From NCBI GenBank assembly GCA_020747065.1, contig JAGMVK010000005.1, forward strand, positions 2,418,001 to 2,482,000: a stretch of DNA of 64,000 nucleotides, in the 5' to 3' direction. A program made the position numbers and the translations under genes. The notes under the pieces were generated by a model. It did not search any database and was not told where the DNA came from. It saw nothing but the letters and a program-made list of their open reading frames with translations. How positions within the stretch are numbered: position 1 is the first letter of the stretch; each line of letters opens with the position of its first letter. This document shows positions 23,518-37,598 of this stretch, piece after piece. This DNA comes from Cadophora sp. MPI-SDFR-AT-0126. Taxonomy: Eukaryota > Ascomycota > Leotiomycetes > Helotiales > Ploettnerulaceae.

Positions 23518-26500
23518 CTTAGCTTCAGCAGCATTGAGAGGCGGGAGGATCATGGATTGTTGAAGCTGCCAGAAGATAATGTAAAGCAAGGGGAGATTGA
23601 AGACTTGGGGACAATGGTTGATGTTGAAAATCGAAGGTTGAAAGCTGAGAAGGAAGGTTGAAGAGGGGAGATGAGGGAAGAAAGAGGTCGGAAGAACTGA
23701 AGGAAGCAGCAAGCCCAAGATCCTGGACTCCTTCCCCACACCACGCTATTTTCAACGCCAATCCTTTTCCAGTGTTAGCCAGGAACAAACAGCATTATCA
23801 ACCCCCACGCTCTCCGGAACATTTTCCTCCACTCCTAGGTCGCCCATCCCTCCCCCTCTCCTCTTTTCCTTTTCCTTTTGCACCCACCAACGGCATTGAC
23901 TCCATGGCAGTCCACCATCGTTGGAACCCAAGGGCTCGACGACTTCAATCTTATACCAACGACACTTCAGCTTGCAGTCAGCGAGGATTGCTCGTCCAGA
24001 TGCGCTCTAAACAGACGCCAGGCACTTCTCCGAGATTACGAGCTTCTGACAGGCGGTCCAGCGCAGGTATATGCACCAATTAATCTGTCTGACGGCCATA
24101 ATACGACGCAATGACGTAGCAGCATGTTTAGACAACTCTATTCCTCGCTCTGCGAATATGGAGGACAACGGAATCGGAACCTAGCTTCGATACCTTCGCT
24201 GGGACCAAAGGACAGCACAGCGATAGCAGATGAACCTCCAAACCTTGCAGTGCGGTACCTGCCAAGAAAATCTATCAAAGGTAGTGACCTGCACGGTGTA
24301 ACGATCATCACGAGAAAGTGTTCAAAATTTTGGGACTAGCAGAGCATGGTGACGCTGCTTGGTGCTCGCTATTAACGATGGGAGAGAAAAAAGTTCGAAG
24401 TCATCACATTGAGATACATGCAGTCATATTACTGAGTTTTAATGCCATGTTTGGAAGGCGTCACGAAGTGTTTGGTGAAATGCCATTGCTCCCACAGATT
24501 GACATGTGGCCTGGGCAAGAGTGGATTCTCACAACTACGATACGATGAACTCATCAAAAGAGGGCAAGATCTGGCAGGGTACAAGATGCAGAATCGAGCA
24601 TATGTGAGATGAGCTTCAAGGCTTCAATCATATTATGGGCGACGATGTCAACTTCAGCAAACAATCATGGCAGCAGGTCCGTGCCGTGTCCAAAAACCAC
24701 AGTAAGTCAACGGGAATTTAGTATGCATTGCCAAATGCGTCAGCTTCTTGTGTGTTCAGTTGTGACTTCACTCAAGTATCTATTATATTGCATGCTAATA
24801 ACTCTCCGAATAACGTTATGAAGCAGGTATCATGATGCAGTAGCGGTGGAGCTACCGTACTCATTACCATCGGTCGCCTTGATACTATCAGCAGGAACGA
24901 TTTGCAGCTCCAGATTCAAGCTGTTTCTCATCTTGAAACGGAAAAGTTGCCTCTGAATAACTCTGCATAATGCATGTTGTTATTAGTCAAGACTCATGAG
25001 CGGCGGAGATGTAGGTGCTACTCGCGCATCGCGAGATCTATACTACATTGTACCCGATGCCTGCCCAAGCTTCACAGCTCCGCTCGTTGAGGGACAGAAT
25101 AAAAGGTCTGGTAAAGTCTATTCAGAATACTTTGTTTCAAGAAGCCCCCTTTTCCCGGGTTGACCTCTTTTCTCAAAGAGCAATTGTCAGCTGCGTTCCC
25201 GGTCTCGGTACTCTGGAAGTGGTGAGCGGTACCACATTGGTACTTTCGCGCTCATTTACTCGCACCAAGTCAGCCAGCCACCCATGAGCACATCAATGTC
25301 ACTCCAATCAATCCTCGCCGCAGTTACCGCAACAACACTCACTAAGTTATGCGTCCCAGATTACAGTACAGTGGTGTTCTTATGGTACTATAGTTGACAA
25401 CGTGGTTATCATATTTCGGCGATTTAAGACTTTGTGTGGACCATTTGTCTGCAGGTCCATCCGTTTCAAGCGAGGACTTCATACGAGACCCGCTTCTCGA
25501 AAAGGCATTGTCACGTCTAGCAACGGAGCGCAGCAGACTTACTTACGAGAGACAATTTTCTCACAATTACAGCCTTGGTTCTACTGGAAATGTCCGACCC
25601 TCGTCGAATTCAATGAGGGTGTTATAATATAATCAATCCGGTCCGGGATTTCAGGGGGCCTTAACATCATACAATTATGCGTCGTTGGCTTCGTTCTCGG
25701 ATGCTCGCTACCCCTCAATGCTGTCAGTGTTTCTAACACGACCATTCTGGTGACATTGTGTTTCGAAACGAGAAAGAGCACTCGTCAGCACCACCTTGAC
25801 CGAGTTTCTTTCACTCTCGCAAGTCTTGGCTGGAGAAAGAAGTCAGGAACAGCAATTGAAAGCAGTTAACTAGTCGGGGCTTCAGGTCATCCGCAGCGGC
25901 AGATATTGAACTTGCAAGGGGTTGAAGAGTGGTACTATGATAATGATTCGTCGGATAAATTAACAAAGTTCGGAAATAGGTGCCTGAAAGGCACTCAAGT
26001 GAGGGGCTTGACTGCTCTTTCAAATGGCTTCGTTAAGGTGATCCAGAGCTGATAAGAAGATGGGGGGGTATAGAGGGACTTGCTTGTCCCCCGCATTTTC
26101 ACGTTTCACTTGCTAGAGGCAATCCTTGAGAATACAGGGTCACCATGTGGCCTATGTACTTGTCTCTCATGTTCCTGCCTCGATGCAAGCCAGATCTGCG
26201 CTCGTATGTACCAATTGGGAAATCCGTGCTGCTATTGGGTCTCTCGAGGATGATGGGATCGTCGATACTGACATCGCACAGACGTGTTCAACTGGGGGAT
26301 TTGCAAAAAACTTCTTCATGGTTGCTTCGACTCTGAAGACTACGTGCCAAAACTGATCGTGGCTGATTCTCATTGGCGTCCGGACAATTGACTATGCTGC
26401 AGCATTAAAGGATTCGACCGCAGAAGGAAGACAAAGGAACAGTCTCCATATTTTCGAATATTGGTCTTCTTTGTCTGATTGAACTAACCACTCCTAGAGC

Positions 26501-28793
26501 ACTTTCAAAGCTGCTGCAGAATGTCGTCAAAACGATAGGAAAAGGGATTTGCCACACGCTCAGCAGCGGCAAGACATTCCAGATCTCTCTTTACCGTCGA
26601 TGCTGTTCCCACAATTACCATGTGCTCATGGCAACCGCTATCAAGAGTCTCGACTCACATGGCCAGACTCTTCATAAGTGGGCGAATATTGGTTTCATGG
26701 GGGTATACGGCCTCTGATGCAGTAGCTGGGACGGTGGCATGTTCCTTGGTATAGAGCAGCTGATACTTCGGTAAACAAGTGGAGCTTATTCTGTCGAAGA
26801 GTCGCCTCTATTAATCAATACCGCAGGCTTCACATGGCCCTGTCACAACACAGAAGGCCGGAACGGCAGGTCAAAGCGGCTTTGTGAGGCGGCGACTGTG
26901 GGGACCGCAAGCGGAACAGTCAAGCATCGGGAGGGCACAAGCGGACGGTCCGTCGATGGAGCAGCCGCTGGCCGATATGTCGAGAGCAGTTCGTGGAGCT
27001 TTGATGCCCCCCGGCTTTGAGCATACCGTGGTAGCGTTTGGTAACATACCTGGCAGCTTCTGCATGACATGGCAAAGTGGTCAGGGTTGTGGTCTCATGA
27101 GAGCACAGCTATATGTTGGTCTGATGTTATGAATGGACGAGTTCAGATGCATGGGGTCTCCAAAGGGCATTCTTATGATGAAGTCTAATATAACAGACTT
27201 TGATAATGGTGATGGCGTCGCTCAACTCATGGCAGGAGGCTGTGGCTGTCTTACACGTGCTGCAAGCGAGCAGCAAGACAGCCCGCACTTCTGCAGCAAT
27301 CATCTCTCAGCATGCAGACCCCTGCTATCGTCCCGATCACTTCGAGGCAGGGGTCACGATTGCGATTTTCCGCCTGCCCGTGCCCTGACTTGGTGGAGTC
27401 CCTGCACCGTCGCAGTGCATCAATGGCGATGTGTGGGGAAAAGGATAACGGGCGGATGTTACTCGACCAGGAGCGAGCCGGGGCGAACAGCGATCAGATG
27501 GAGCAGCGACTATGGAAAAAGGAGAGCCGGTATGGGATGTGGAAAGAATGCCAGGGTCCCAGACCATACGTTCAACTATTATTATACAGAATACGACAAG
27601 AAGCCGAAACCCTAATGAACAGCTGGAGAACATTTCGAATATTCCTTGGTAGCGAGAACCTGCAGCTGCACCTCAAGTTTTTTTGATCACGCTCGAAGCC
27701 ACTGTCTTCATTCTCATTCTTTCAATCCCATTCCATCCATGCACTCGTTACCATTCCCCTTTCGCGGTTAGCTCCTCTTTTGAGCTGTACTCCGCGCTGG
27801 CTTCCCCAGACCAACGGCTTGGTCGGCGAACATCACCGATCAGTCAGGAACAGTCAGCTAGAAGCAACAGACTAGAAGAGACTTTTCTCTCCTCCTTCGA
27901 CCACCACACACACCTGCTTGCCCCTGTCGGATCATCTAGTGTCCTGGGGCAGTTGTACCTTCTCCACATTAGGGGGGTTTATATAGCGACATGTACCGTT
28001 GCGCCGTCTGGGCAGCAGAGAGAAAAGTATTAAAGCAATCTGAATGCTGCAACCTCAAACCATAAATGCCTCCCACCTCCCTCATTGGCAATCTTTGAAT
28101 ACATTACAGTGGTCTTGACTTCACTACTTTTACATCTGCGGAAGCACGCGCACGTTGCTCCATCCTCTATCTACTTTGTTGCCAATAAGATCCTATCAGT
28201 CTGTCAGATCAGAGAGTTTCGTGCCGTCCCGTTGCCACGCCTTTGCAGTACATCACCTCACCGTACAGCGGCATACTGGACTGGACAGAAGCAACGAGCC
28301 CCAGTTTGCAATATTCAGTCCCTAGCAAAAGCCTTGTCTCAGTCGACTTATTTTTGATTGCCGTGCCACTGCCAACGCCAGTGGCCAGCCACGCCTAGCA
28401 ACCTGCTCACTCTGCCGCACCCAACTCAAATAAGATATTTCAAGGGCCCTTGGGCCTGACAGTCAGAGCTTACCAACTCGGTGCGAGGTCCCGCGCTTTG
28501 GTGCAGTTTAAATCCTATTTCCCCACAGGGCCCCCTCCTCCACTACCGACGACAAGTTGAGACGAGATCCCCCGCGATTCTCATCTCACCTGCATCGCAT
28601 CTGCTGCTGCTGCTGTACTTCACCTTTTCCCACGGTATCCAGCCTGCACTGCGGCCTTTTAAGAGGGCAATCTCAGCCGGTTCGAAGCTCTGGTTATTAG
28701 ACCGACGAGACTCGAGTGTGTGGACTGTCCAATTAGTCCGAAGGACCCTCGGGTCATCCCATGCCTCCTTCATTTGGAGCTTCCCAGGCGGCA
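23518..28793. other. Gene-free stretch, 5.3 kb
   Basis: No frame here is convincing. The best are 78 codons at 23878-24114 and 71 codons at 24124-24339 on the plus strand, adjacent but without a domain, and a 160-codon frame at 27133-27615 of mixed composition. The last 1 kb is the likely promoter and leader of the zinc-cluster gene. I found no transposon protein, tRNA or tandem repeat. Confidence 0.45.
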
Positions 28794-31340
28794 ATGTTTT
28801 CCACTTGTAAGTACAAGACTTCTTCTGCATCTTGTTCTCAGATCTGGGATTGAACTAAGGAAATACTTACTGATTTCCTTGCAGTTCAAGCAGGGCTTGC
28901 GCCACCACCGCGGCAGATCTCTGAACATGAGGCGCCTAAATCTGCGACCAACGGTGTTTCCAAGAGAATCACCACTCCACATGCATGCGCAGAATGCAAG
29001 CGCAGGAAAATTAGGTGCGATGGAAGACAGCCCTGCGGTCAATGTCTGGGCTGCAGGTCTCCGAAACCATGTTACTACGATAAACATCGCCAGAGAGTCA
29101 TTCCGTCCAGAAAGTAGGCTCGCACGTCCTAAAATCCGGGGTGGTGGGGTAGAAAAGTTACACTGTTAACATCCAGAACAGGACCCTCGATGCCCTCTCT
29201 CAATCTTTGGAGGAATGCCGCTCCATCCTCAAACGATTATATCCCACTCGAGATGCGCAGTCTTTACTCCCCCTCTCGCGGCAAGAGCTGATTTCTTTGC
29301 TGGATCGCTCAGGTTCGCAGAGTGCGCCTTCCCAACGATCGCCCACCGGCTCTAACACGAACCCCTCGCCCATCTCCCAAGAATTTCAGTCTCCTCTCGC
29401 ATCAACATCGGGGGAAGATGACCGAAGCCTAGCACACCTCGAACAGATACCGAGTCAAGATACAGAATGGGACGAGGAGCGGAGGAACCGAGATCCAATA
29501 CCCGCAGAGGCAGACGATGTGAATGCGCTATCTCTATCCGTAGACCGGCAGTCATCATACCTCGGTGCAACATCTATCAAAGCCGCATTCTTGGTGATGC
29601 TGAAGGTTGCACCAGTACTGCGATCATTCCTTGCGCCTACGAACGGGAACAATAAACAACTGAGCAATGACAGCAATTATCCTACACCACGACCCAATGG
29701 TCCCACCAAAACCCATTCTTCAATTCTATGGTCTTCCGAGGGTCAGACTTTGATTGATGCCTACTTCAATAGAGTTCAGATCTTTGCGCCGATGCTTGAT
29801 GAACCGTCTTTTAGAGCGGATTACTTGAGCGGCCGAAGAAATGATGCGCCGTGGCTCGGCCTTTTAAACATGGTGTTTGCTATGGGCAGCATTGTAGCGA
29901 ACAAGTCGGATGATCACAGTCATGTCACTTTCTACAGCCGAGCCAAGGAGCATTTGGGAATCGACTCTTTCGGCAGTGGACATCTCGAGACTCTACAAGC
30001 CCTTGCTTTAATGGGAGGACTTTATCTACACTACATCAACAGACCTAACATGGCAAACGCCATTACAGGTGCTGCTCTGAGGATAGCTTGTGCCATGGGT
30101 CTTCACAGAGAGAGCGGTCCAGAACAAGGGGCTGTCGATGCTGTGATGATCGAGCAAAGAAGGAGAACGTGGTGGAGCTTGTTTTGTCTCGACACGTGGG
30201 CATTCACGACCTTGGGCCGGCCATCTATGGGACGATGGGGAGTTGGAATCACAATTCGTGCTCCAGAAGGAACACATGATCCAGTAAGTTGGACCGGAGA
30301 TTTTCTACCGACCAGTCACTAATTCTACGCAGAATGTAATCGGCCAGCACACAGGCGTCATTCCTTTGATTGAGAATATCAAATTCTGCAGAATTGCCAC
30401 GCAAATCCAAGACGTCCTTGCACAATCGCCACTCATGAGACCCGAAGATCGCGCAAATCTTGACCGGCAACTCGTAGAGTGGCATGACAACCTTCCCTGG
30501 ATCCTCCGCTCCACCGAACCATGCCCAGAATCGATTTACACTGCAAGATGCGTCATGAAGTGGCGTTACCAAAACCTCCGCATCGTCCTCTACAGACCTG
30601 TTCTTTTGAATCTTGCAAATCGTGGAAACGAATGCACTCCAACCCAAGATGAGCTCGATGCGATCGTCAAATGCCGCCTGGTGGCCAAACAGACCATCGA
30701 GGACATCGCTCGCGAATGGACGCCCAATCAGATGCTTGGCTGGAATGGGGTCTGGTTCCTGTATCAAGCCTCCATGATCCCGCTAGTCATGATATTTTGG
30801 GAGTGTTGGAACACGCAGCAGGTACGGGACTGTCAGGAACAGATCGAAGTCGTACTGGAGGCTTTTGACGGCCTTGCCGATTGGTCTCTAGCAGCGAGAC
30901 GCAGTAGGGAGGTCGTTAGCAAGATGTACGAGGCAAGCAAGCGACCCCTGACCAGGCAGACTAGCCCGCGATTGGGCCCGGCTATGATGAATGCGAACGG
31001 CAACGGGGTCAACGGCAACGTTCCCGGCATGACGTTGAATGGTATGAATGGAGTCAATGGAATAAATGGAGTCAACGGGGTCCACGGTGGCAACCCGATG
31101 GCTATTATGAATGGAGCCAATGGCATGAATGGCCATATGATGGACGCGAACGACATGCACCAAATCGAAATGACTGGAGAAGACGGCATGATGCTCATGG
31201 AGCAAGGAGTCTGGGACCTGGATGGCATGCTCTGGCAGAATCTACCTGATGGTCTCGATATGCCTTATGATGGTCTTCCCATGGCGGATTACGACGGTCA
31301 TGTCATCGGCTACGATGGCAACTACATGATGCATCAATAG
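28794..31340 (+). CDS. Zn(II)2Cys6 transcription factor with fungal-specific TF domain, 783 aa
   Basis: This is a nuclear DNA-binding regulator of the Gal4 class. Four exons (28794-28806, 28885-29113, 29182-30283, 30333-31340) join across 78-, 68- and 49-bp introns; the first exon is only 13 bases. The zinc cluster runs from about residue 40: CAECKRRKIRCDGRQPCGQC, with the sixth Cys in RSPKPC. A linker and short helix (TLDALSQSLEECRSILKRLY) follow, as in dimerising members. The middle-homology region holds YFNRVQIFAPMLDEPSFRAD, ALRIACAMGLHRES, the RRRTWWSLFCLDTW signature and GRPSMGRWG. The C-terminus carries an Asn-Gly-rich repeat (31000-31135) and an acidic tail that may activate transcription. 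Its target genes cannot be deduced from the neighbours. Confidence 0.93.
31000..31135 (+). repeat. In-frame Asn-Gly tandem repeat in the transcription factor
   Basis: The coding strand repeats AATGG(A/T/C) units that encode NGMNGVNGINGVNGVHG and then MNGANGMNG. It is a low-complexity, probably length-variable linker just before the acidic C-terminal end. Confidence 0.7.
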
Positions 31341-34300
31341 GTCATCATTTCTCATTGCGAACGTACCTGAAGCCTAAAGCCCGAAACCAAGGATTCAGTT
31401 TGAACATAGTTGGGAAGGAGGAAAAATTTGTTGGAGTTGTGGCTGCAGTGGCTTTTCGATACCCACCATGTCTTGAGAGCCAGTCTCCTTGAGTATATAT
31501 GTCATGTCTTTACTTTGTCGTCACAGTTTGTCACTGTATCACCATATACCCCTCGTTCGTTAGGAACGCTGCTGCTGCTGCACTGCGAAATTTGCATCCA
31601 CATACAGTACATATCAAAATTGAAAATATTGAGTTCTACATCAAGGAGACTGAGCATTTCTCACTCGGTGGTGACTTTACACCCAAATCTGGCATCCAGA
31701 ATCCAGCATGCAAACGCAGCGAGAGTGAGTGACATCTGCACCCCACAACTTACCCCAGTTCCCCCAAATACCCTCGATGCTTCAGCACATGCATCTTCAC
31801 CGTCCACAAACTCAATCGAGCCAAATCCTCATGTAATCGAGTGATCCTGCATCTCAGAATAGAATGCCAAATACCCATGCAGGGCAATAAAAACCCAATA
31901 GATACCCAGCCACGAGGAGTCCATCAATCTATGCCATCTATCTATGTTTGAGAAGCGAGAAGCGAGGAATTGTAATATATTGGACCTGTGCATGCCTGAT
32001 GCATTCGCTTGCGTTGCAAGTTGCGGGATTAGCTCAATACAGTGCGTGTGGATGGCGAGTGTGCGATTTTTTGGGGGTTTAGGAGGCTGGTAGGGACCAA
32101 GGAAGGGTAAGTTATGGAGGCGAAAAATGGAAGGGCGGAAAGCAGGGAGTTGGTGGTAGGCAGGCAGGGGAGGGAAGAGAAGAGATGAAAGTGAACCAGA
32201 AATGCCACATGGTTAATTTGGCTGAATTGAATTGAATGGGAGGCTTGCAGGATTTCATAGAATTGAATTGGATAGGGTGAGTGGAGTACAGTACAGTTAC
32301 AGTCCAATGGACCCTGATGGTGCTGGATACTGAAGTATGGTATGGTATGTGGGATGTGGTATGACGAACCTGGCGTACAGAACACTTTGGCGTCAATTGC
32401 GGGAGCTTGTGGAGTGATTACTGACAGCTTGCGTTGGTATACATAGCTACTTACTTACTTGCTTGGGAGCTTCAATTCTGTTTTTGGTTGAGTAGGTTGA
32501 CTTGATCAAAGGCTGGATGGATGGTGCACTGCACTGGACTTGATTTCACAAGGCTTTGATGGATGACGAAAGATCGAATCCAGAGAAGATTGATTCGCCA
32601 TGTGCCAGTGACGGTGGATGACGATCAAGGGTCGGTCTAGAGAAGGGGTATGGCTATGCCGAGCATGTGGGTGAGTGATATTTAGCCTATTTTCTGTTTT
32701 TGAGGGGGAGGGGCAAAGGGGCCTGTGTGATGTTGTGCAGGGCTTGGTGGGCAGGGCTTGGCTTAGGGAGGGAGGACTATAGAGTGAGGAAGCTAAGGTA
32801 GGGGGAGGATGTGAAGGATCATTTGGCTTTGGGGGATTTTGTGGGGTAAGTATGGATGGACGGATGGGAAAGGGAAGTCTGGGGTTGGGTTGGGATGTGA
32901 CGTGGTGTGGTGTGATGGGATGAGGGGTGAAAGGGCAATGGGTGCAAATTGTAGATCGTTTGGACTGTATTTACGCATGGCAGAAGGGATCAAGGGTCGA
33001 GGACGGGAATAGAAGGGATTGACATTGTCTACTTCTCTTTTCATTTTTGAACGACGCTCTTAGCGAATACGGTGTGAGTTTGCTAGTATGGGGGTCCAGA
33101 ATGAGCAGGACAGGGGAGCGGCCGATTGTAGACTTATAGCGTACCATTGCTGGGGGCGAAAATAGATGAATGACTTCTTTGCATTGTCTTTTTCAGGGAA
33201 TTTCCTTGGAGCCAAGAAACCAATGTGGCGGCTCAAGAACCACGTACATGTATGAGTGATCGAGATCTTTGATCAGGAGGAAGTGAAAAAGTTGGAGTAA
33301 AAAGATTATCAAAAAAAAAAGGGTCCAAAAGATCCAAAATGGATAGACGAGGATAAAGGTAAATCTGGGGCTTGTGCAGTAGCCCCTCTGACTAGCTGGG
33401 TTCTCCATTCTAGTCTAGTATAGTTTATACCAGGCTTTTGAGTTTTGAGTTTGGCTATCTGATGTTGATCTGAACTTTGGCGCGGAACGAAAAGGGAGAC
33501 TAAAGTTGGGAGTAGGAAAGATCGGTACGAGCCGAGTGTACCCTCATGTACCACAACTCGTCCCGAAAGCCGAGTGATAGGCATCTAGTTCGAAGCCAAG
33601 CGTGTCGATTAGAAGGTAATGGTGCGGTATCATTGCATGTGCAAGGCTGTAGGCATTGAGGCTAGATATCTGATGAAGCTGTGACTGGAAGTAGGTTGGT
33701 AGGGCTAAAGTGCCGATGTTGCACTGGAAAGCTGGCAGATAGAATGATTTGCATATATGGTTGTATTCTGCTCTGGTTAGAAGGCCGGTTAGGTATGGAA
33801 GGTGCCGTGGAAGGTCGAAAGATGCTTCTGAGTGTTGAGGTGGGATGTGGATGTTGCATTTCGCGGGTGTAAATTAAATGAGTAGTATCGCACGTAGGTA
33901 CGAGGAGCTAATTACCATCCAGCTAGACTGACGGCTGTATGCATTCAAGCTTAAGTTTGGATATGCAGGTGTCTCACCAGCGATGCTGTGCTAGATGCTG
34001 GACCTAGGCCGGTACTCAGCTGCACTGTTACTTCGGCTAGACGTTAGACGACGTGCATTCATCGTCCCAAATTGTTCTTCAACACTAGCTTAGGTTGGGG
34101 CATCTGATAAGCTCTTCTTAGCCGGCACAGATCTCCAGAACTAATTTTCATTCTTGGAAATCATAAAATTTGCTGCGAGAAAGCCGAGAAAATTCTCTCC
34201 TCCACGTCAACTTTCAGGAGTGATTCTCCGCATCCATTGGAAAGGGAAATCCGGTATCCCTTGAATACCTGCAGCTCTTCATACGACACTCCGATGCAAT

Positions 34301-35819
34301 GCCTAGATTGGATGTTTGCCATTTTGAGCAGACATCTTGTCGGAGTGTTTTCCTGCGCCTCACGTAGCCCGCTCTAGGTTGTACAAAGCACTGGCTTGCA
34401 GTCAAGGGCTGTGATGAATCATGCATGGCCAGCGCTACTAGCTCTCCAAACCGAGCACAGCATGATTCTCTCACATTTGCCCTTCTCTTCTTCCACTTCC
34501 TCACTACTCCACCTTCACCGCAAGATCATAGCACTTGTACTATTACAGTGAATTGAAGCGAAGGGGGGCTCGATCGGCAGGCCCCACAGCATCATTCATG
34601 CACAGAGACGGTCACCGGATCATCTCTATCCCGCTTACAAGCAAGAATTGCAGACCTCGTTCGATGGACTTGAATATCATTCGGCTTTGGGGGCCAGGGG
34701 CCCGACCCGCCCACCTCCACAGCGCGAAGGTTTTGGCGGGAAATAGGCGTCACTGGACGGTTTGTCGATTTAACTTACCTGCAGGGGCTACGCTGTCCTG
34801 CAGCAAAGCTATGCCTGCATACATGCACGCTGACTAGCCCACTCTGTGTAACGCCCGCCAAGCCCATGCTACGCCTTCTTTACCGGCCACGGCCGAAATC
34901 TGGGGATGGAGATGGAAAAACTATTTAGGCGGCTTAAGCGGGAATTGTCTCCTCCCCTCCCCTTCTTTTTCAGTAAGTGGTGTGCTGAGTCGGGTAGATG
35001 CGGGGAGGCAATGTACACCTGTACCTATCGTGAAGGTAAGCTGGGGATCGAGTGCTCTTCAGATCGGAGACAAAGACCAAGAGAGGGGGTGCGAGATGAA
35101 GATGTGCGGACAATTTGGAAGACGGCCCGAGAGTTGCGAGAGCGCGGAAATTGGCTGGTGCACTTGTAATCCATCCTGAGTCGCTGACGTGAATGAATTC
35201 GCGTGCGCTGATGATAGGGTTGAGTGGCTTCCCTAAGGTGGGTAGGAAAAAGGAGTTTGGTAGCGATTGTCATTGTTGCGGGGACGAAGATGTGAGAGGA
35301 AAGGCTTCGCGAGGAGGCGGGTGAAAACACAGGGATATTGGTTCTAGATCACATGGACTGACACGTGCTTGTAGACGAACCGCCAATAAAACACATCTGA
35401 GATATTGAAGTATTGAGAAGAAAGATGGGGCTCTGTTTCCTGTCCAAAGCCCCGTCAAGGAGCGGGAAAATATAGTACTTGTGGCGGGAGCAGATAACAT
35501 GACTTGCTGCCAGGACGCTCTTCTGCACGACTATTGGTCCTTGGAGAAGCGAGAAGTGGGGTTGCCAACGACGCGCGGGATGTTCTCTTATTGTAACTTT
35601 TCTTCTGTAAAGTGCTTTTGTGGAGCTGTTGCCATTCCTGTCCGTTCAGATGACTTTTATGTCGCACGCCTTCTTGGCTTGCTTCAAATGCTCGCAATAT
35701 AATGTCAGGTCGAGACCCTTGATCGAAATGCCATGAGACCCAGCCAACACCTTCAAATGCAGAGATTTATCGATTTTCGTAATGCTTTCCCTCGTGATTC
35801 ATCATCTTCGTGTAAGTGG
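31341..35819. other. Gene-free stretch, 4.5 kb
   Basis: The plus strand from about 32080 to 33060 is strongly purine/TG-biased with short simple repeats, such as the ATGGTATGGTATG run near 32336 and ACTT units near 32445. This produces C/T-rich minus-strand frames of up to 118 codons that look spurious. No domain, tRNA or mobile-element protein is visible. Confidence 0.45.
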
Positions 35820-37598
35820 TCATATTCTTAGTACTTGAGCTCTGCTCGTGATACCGTCGAAAATGCAGAGGTTGTCGATTGGGACGTATTGCTTCGTTAT
35901 GATCTTGATCACTTCCTGGGCTACCATGCCACCAGTCAGTGCCGAGATATTGTGTAGTTCACCACCTTTGGCACGGGCGACTTCTGCAGCGATTTGAACC
36001 AAGCGTAGATTTGATGTTGCCCCAGGGATGTTCTTGTCGATTGTGGCAAGAATTTCGCTGCCACTCAAGGAGGACACATGAGCTGTTGCCTCCAGGGACA
36101 GATATATTGGGACCAGGGACAGCGGCGCCATGTACAAAGCGGCGCTCTCGTCACTTTCCAGTTCCTTCACTATGGTTATGTTAGCATCTAACACAGACAT
36201 CTAGCCAAGAGCCACATACTAGCCACCTCTGGGTCGATGGGTTTTCTCAAGTCACTTCCATGAATGAGCTTGATAAAAGCGGCGTTCTTACAGAAGCTCT
36301 CGACTTCAGCTGCATCGATATCCTTTCCACTTGGGTGGGCTCGAACAGTTTCGAGGACTTCAGCAACATCTCGTCGAGCCTTGCTCTTGTAGATGCCTTG
36401 CAATTTGACATAGACCGTAGATTGGGCCTTCATGTCTGGGACTGAGCCTGGCAGTGGCAATTGGTTGTGTTTCTGGTAGAATTGCTTGATAGCGTCGGCA
36501 ATGATCCAAAAGTTCGAGCTTGACTCCAGCTGTATCCGATCAGATGCGAATTTGGGACTCCATGATTGACGTACCTCGTTTGGTTTGTGGTCGAACACTT
36601 CTCTCACGGCACTCGACAATGTTGGAGCAGAAACAGTCTTCAGAACTGCTGCAACGGCCTCTTCGAAGTTTTCTTCGCCTCCCTCGGGATTATTCGTCCG
36701 AGTAGCATCTGCAACTAGCTTTCTGAACGCAGTCTTGTCTTTGTATGTCGATGGAAGCGATCCATGATCGTCCTTCCATTTGGTTAAGAAATGCAATATC
36801 AATGCAATCCATGGTATATGGCCGTGCTCATGAGCATCTTGTTTATCAATATCTTTCGTCAGATCCGCCGCAAATTCTGAAAGCTCCCCCCATGGTGTAA
36901 GAAGTCTCAGATCAGTAGTGGCGGTTGAGTCTGGGTGCGTATCGACAATTGGAAAGCTGCTGGGTAAGAAAGTTCGAAAATAGGAATAGAAGCCCGCAGA
37001 ATGGATGGCAACCAGAGGTACTTTGTTCTTTAAAGCGTACGACTGGGCAGCTTCGAGGGCTTGAGGTTCGATTGGGTTTGTATAGAGGATTATGGTGTAC
37101 TTTGGCTGGGGGTCAAATGGTGCCTCGGCCTAGATACAGCAGTTAGTTCTCGGAATTAGTTGTATTGAGATCATAGGACTCTTTCCTTCGTTGACTGAAA
37201 CCATTCCCCCTTGACATCTGGATTAAGCTCCTGGAGGAGCTTGACACAACTCTCTGCTCTCGACTGCCCCAAGCTCTCTTCATCCAGGAAGAAGTTGACC
37301 CCGAGATCAGCTGCTTCAACATTGGCAGGATCTGCAATAGTGAATTTTCCGATACCTCACCAGCGGATCAGCTAAAATGTTCAAGTAGCTATTTTGAATG
37401 CTCACCTGGGAGAACGAGATTCTTCAATGTCTCAACACCAACTGTACCTGCACCAGAATTGAGCAAGAGAAGATGGGCATCCTCAAGAGCCTGTTGTCCA
37501 CTAGCTGCCCAGAGCCGCAACTGTCTGTCGTACTTCTTCTCCTTGTCCGAAGGTCCGTGGAGGATTGGGGGAAGCTGGTCTGTTATCACTTCAGTCAT
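35820..37598 (-). CDS. ULA1: NEDD8-activating enzyme E1 regulatory subunit (APPBP1/Ula1)
   Basis: With Uba3 this subunit forms the heterodimeric E1 that adenylates NEDD8/Rub1 for cullin modification. The N-terminus is diagnostic: [20 protein letters not shown] and [20 protein letters not shown], the ThiF/E1 adenylation fold. Next come [20 protein letters not shown] and the [20 protein letters not shown] segment. The C-terminus ([20 protein letters not shown], then [13 protein letters not shown]) is typical of the family. I place introns at 37356-37405, around 37125-37190, at 36530-36574 (45 bp, in frame) and at 36180-36219 (40 bp). The second of these has an unclear donor, so the join after EWFQ is uncertain. 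The start at 37598 fits the family; an upstream in-frame start would add about 27 residues. It is divergent from RKI1. Confidence 0.93.

Noticed and set aside
27133..27615. 160-codon plus-strand frame in the 23.5-28.8 kb gap
   Set aside because: Mixed composition, overlapped by equally long frames in other phases, and no recognisable motif.
32029..33044. C/T-rich minus-strand frames of 83-118 codons
   Set aside because: Low-complexity composition from a purine/TG-biased strand; no domain or splice pattern.
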